A stretch of 64,000 nt of DNA from Kuschelorhynchus macadamiae (Eukaryota; Arthropoda; Insecta; Coleoptera; Curculionidae), in NCBI GenBank assembly GCA_030620095.1, contig JAUTXW010000326.1, positions 595,501-659,500 on the forward strand. Reading direction: 5' to 3'. The position numbers and the translations under genes are program-made. Below the pieces are notes generated by a model. It was not told the origin of the DNA and searched no databases. It saw only the letters and a program-made list of their open reading frames with translations. Below, piece after piece: positions 62,151-64,000 of this stretch (the first letter of the stretch is position 1; the number at the start of each line of letters is the position of its first letter).

Positions 62151-62502
62151 GTATGCCTAATAGAAACCTTTAAAATTCTACATGGGCACTACAAATGTGA
62201 CATAAATTTCTTTCACAGAAACACCAATCAACATCTCCGAGGACATTCTCTAAAGTTGACAGCAGAGCTGAGTCGTAGGCTCTCGAGGAAATACTTTCTT
62301 ACTAATCGCACAGTCCAACAGTGGAATGAGCTCCCTGAGGATGTCGTAACTGCTCCCAGTATAAATGCTTTTAAGAACAGACTGGACAATTATGTTGGTA
62401 CTGGGGTGTAATCACAACTATAAAGTGTGGATAGTTAAATTTAAAGTGCATGGACATAATAATGGCAGTTAATTGGTTACAACCGCCTACTGTCTAATAA
62501 CC

Positions 62503-62535
<33 letters not shown>

Positions 62536-62713
62536 TTGGTGGATAGTGATTTTTCAGTAGAATGTACGAAGTTCAAATAGGATTGTCGAGTCAAAGATGC
62601 ACACCATGAGTGGATTTAACAATATTTTATGATAGCTTTTTATAATTTCCACCTTCCCAGGCACTGCTTTGTCTCTAACAGTTTTTATTTGACATATAAG
62701 TTCATTTTAACTT
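62536..62713. other. Short spacer between LINE tail and palindrome
   Basis: AT-rich, nothing recognised. Confidence 0.5.
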
Positions 62714-63740
62714 ATAAGCTTAAAAAACATTGAGCAACTAATTTTTTACACTGAATTGAGTATATGGTTGGATGGTTTTGTTAGCCCAACCCTTTCCGAT
62801 ACTACAGAAAAATCTGTTCAATCCTTTTACCATCTCGGTTTCTGTGTTTACCTCCTGCTCTTGCTCATACATGGAAACAATCTTATCCTTACAATCCTAA
62901 ACTTTCACGGCTTTGGTCAATTAAGAAATCATGGTTCTTGGAATTAGACCTGTCAAATTGAAATTTCTATCCAATTGAATTCTGCAGAGGTTTCACTGGA
63001 TGTTTTCTGTTTAGGGGTGCTACAAGCTGCTTTTGTTGCTTAAGTGTAACTTCTTGATGGTTTTTTTCTGCCTGTGCATTAGTTGCAAATATGGTTCTTT
63101 CTAGTCTAGAAGCTAATTTCAGATGAATATTTAGTAGTTTAAGGCATTTGTATCTAAATCACGACATATTGCCTTAATCTTTTCTCTAACTAAAGCATTG
63201 CTGTCATGCTTATAAATATTCTTACCAGTTCTAGAAGTAATGTGATGCCTCACCTGTAGTGATTTCGGTACTACATCCTACAAATACAAATTCTCTAAAC
63301 AACTAGAGATTCATCAGTGATTGGTGACTAGACTAAAAAGAACCATATTTACAACTTTGGATAACATCACCAATGCACAGGCAGAAAAAATCTATCAAGA
63401 TGTTAAACTAAAGCAACAAAAGCAGTTTGCAGCTTTCCTAACCAGAAAAATCCAGTGAAACCTCTGCAGAATTCTGTCGCATAGAAATTCCAATTTGACA
63501 AGGTCTAATTCCAAGAACCATGATTTCTTAATTGACCAGAGCCATGAAAGCTTATGTTCTAAGGATAAGAATGTTTCCATCCTGTACGAGCAAGAGCGGG
63601 AGGTAAACCCAGAGACCGAGATATCAGAAGGATTGAACAGATTTTTCTGTAGTATAGGAAAGTATTGGGCTACCAAACCCATCCAACCAGATACTCAATT
63701 CAGTGCAAGAAATTAGTTGCTCAATGTTTTTTAAGCTTAA
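62714..63740. repeat. Imperfect palindrome of about 1 kb built from a LINE-like fragment
   Basis: Left arm 62714-63110 and right arm 63329-63740 are inverted relatives over about 400 bp with scattered mismatches and small indels. Paired landmarks: AGCTTAAAAAACATTGAGCA / its inverse at 63718-63737; TTTCACTGGAT / ATCCAGTGAAA; CTGCCTGTGCATT / AATGCACAGGCAG. The spacer is about 220 bp. The plus sense of the right arm encodes NPETEISEGLNRFFCSIGKY, which resembles the linker before a LINE reverse transcriptase. Confidence 0.85.
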
Positions 63741-64000
63741 AACTGAAAATGCTTATTTGCCTCAAGTTTAACATATTTTTCAATATTCTTGATAAAATAT
63801 GGTCAAACATTCCCTAGTTGCCTTATGACACAATAACAACCATAGTTTTATGAATAATTTAAGTAGTAAACTCAGTTCTAAAATATTAATTTTTTAGAAA
63901 TTTTTTGCAAAAATAATTCCTCCACACAAAAACACGATTTTCAAGTGAAAGTAATCTGTAGACACCAGTTATACCTATTATAGTAATATTTTTATTTAAA
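63741..64000. other. Right edge, nothing recognised
   Basis: AT-rich sequence without a visible feature. Confidence 0.5.

Larger units (their letters stand above)
57493..62535 (+). pseudogene. CR1/L2-like LINE, split by a minus-strand LINE
   Basis: Endonuclease piece 57520-57990: VFGDQNYPEIDW, DPSLLDIWLVSD, GKSDHVTILATT, then a stop (Trp codon to TGA at 57987) before ISKTHIKLINRKRRLW. After a frameshift and deletion at about 58190 comes EVFAIQFDKVF, SPGPVNVSPFLLKN, KHLAENYRPISLTSIPG, a stop at 58579, VIYLDFAKAFDTVPLNRLL, GVPQGSVLGPLLFIIYV, and SMYANDTKIYG. Here the catalytic YADD has become YAND. After the nested LINE the C-terminus resumes at about 62157: LIETFKILHGHYKCD ... TVQQWNELPEDVVTAPSINA and TAA at 62409-62411, then a 3' (AATAAT)n tail at 62508-62534. 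About 60-70 codons between the halves are missing. Confidence 0.85.

Overview
This is a stretch of an insect (at least arthropod) nuclear genome. It is AT-rich and full of spliced introns, (TA)n microsatellites and decayed CR1/jockey-type LINEs, hAT, Sola-like and Tc1-like DNA transposons. A nuclear copy of mitochondrial DNA reads in the invertebrate mitochondrial code (TGA=Trp, AGA=Ser, ATA=Met) with insect gene order. I cannot fix the order of insect from the sequence alone.

The only host gene I can reconstruct is one minus-strand gene spanning about 1.8-51.8 kb. Ten coding exons join in phase into at least 635 residues: an unrecognised N-terminal region, nine C2H2 zinc fingers, and a Ser/Thr/Asn- and His/Ala-rich C-terminal tail. 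Its start codon was not found. Its largest intron is 19.2 kb (13284-32484). That intron holds a second candidate first exon (31444-31508) whose phase fits the exon carrying the last finger, so a short isoform from an internal promoter is possible.

Nearly everything else is mobile DNA lying in the introns of this gene or upstream of it. Three DNA transposons are delimited to the base by inverted termini and target duplications: a 2495-bp hAT element (5130-7624), a 2910-bp Sola-like element with an intact two-exon transposase (9483-12392), and a 4131-bp hAT element with an intact two-exon transposase (38633-42763). A 48-bp hAT mini-element (10034-10081) sits in the intron of the Sola-like transposase and shares its 11-bp termini with the 2495-bp hAT.

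The most unusual object is inside the 2495-bp hAT element. Between its left terminus and its broken transposase lies a mosaic mitochondrial insert: atp6 fragment, cox3 fragment, trnE, trnF and the 3' end of nd5, in mitochondrial order with two internal deletions. A transposon carrying mitochondrial DNA could spread organelle sequence through a nuclear genome, if the insertion came before the last transposition.

From 45 kb to the right edge the window is a graveyard of LINEs. At 54.5-57.5 kb a minus-strand LINE is split by another LINE that contains an apparently perfect 343-bp tandem duplication. At 57.5-62.5 kb a plus-strand LINE is split by a minus-strand LINE with an 830-codon open frame. 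A roughly 1-kb imperfect palindrome ends the window. No CRISPR array, nuclear rRNA gene or convincing nuclear tRNA gene was seen.
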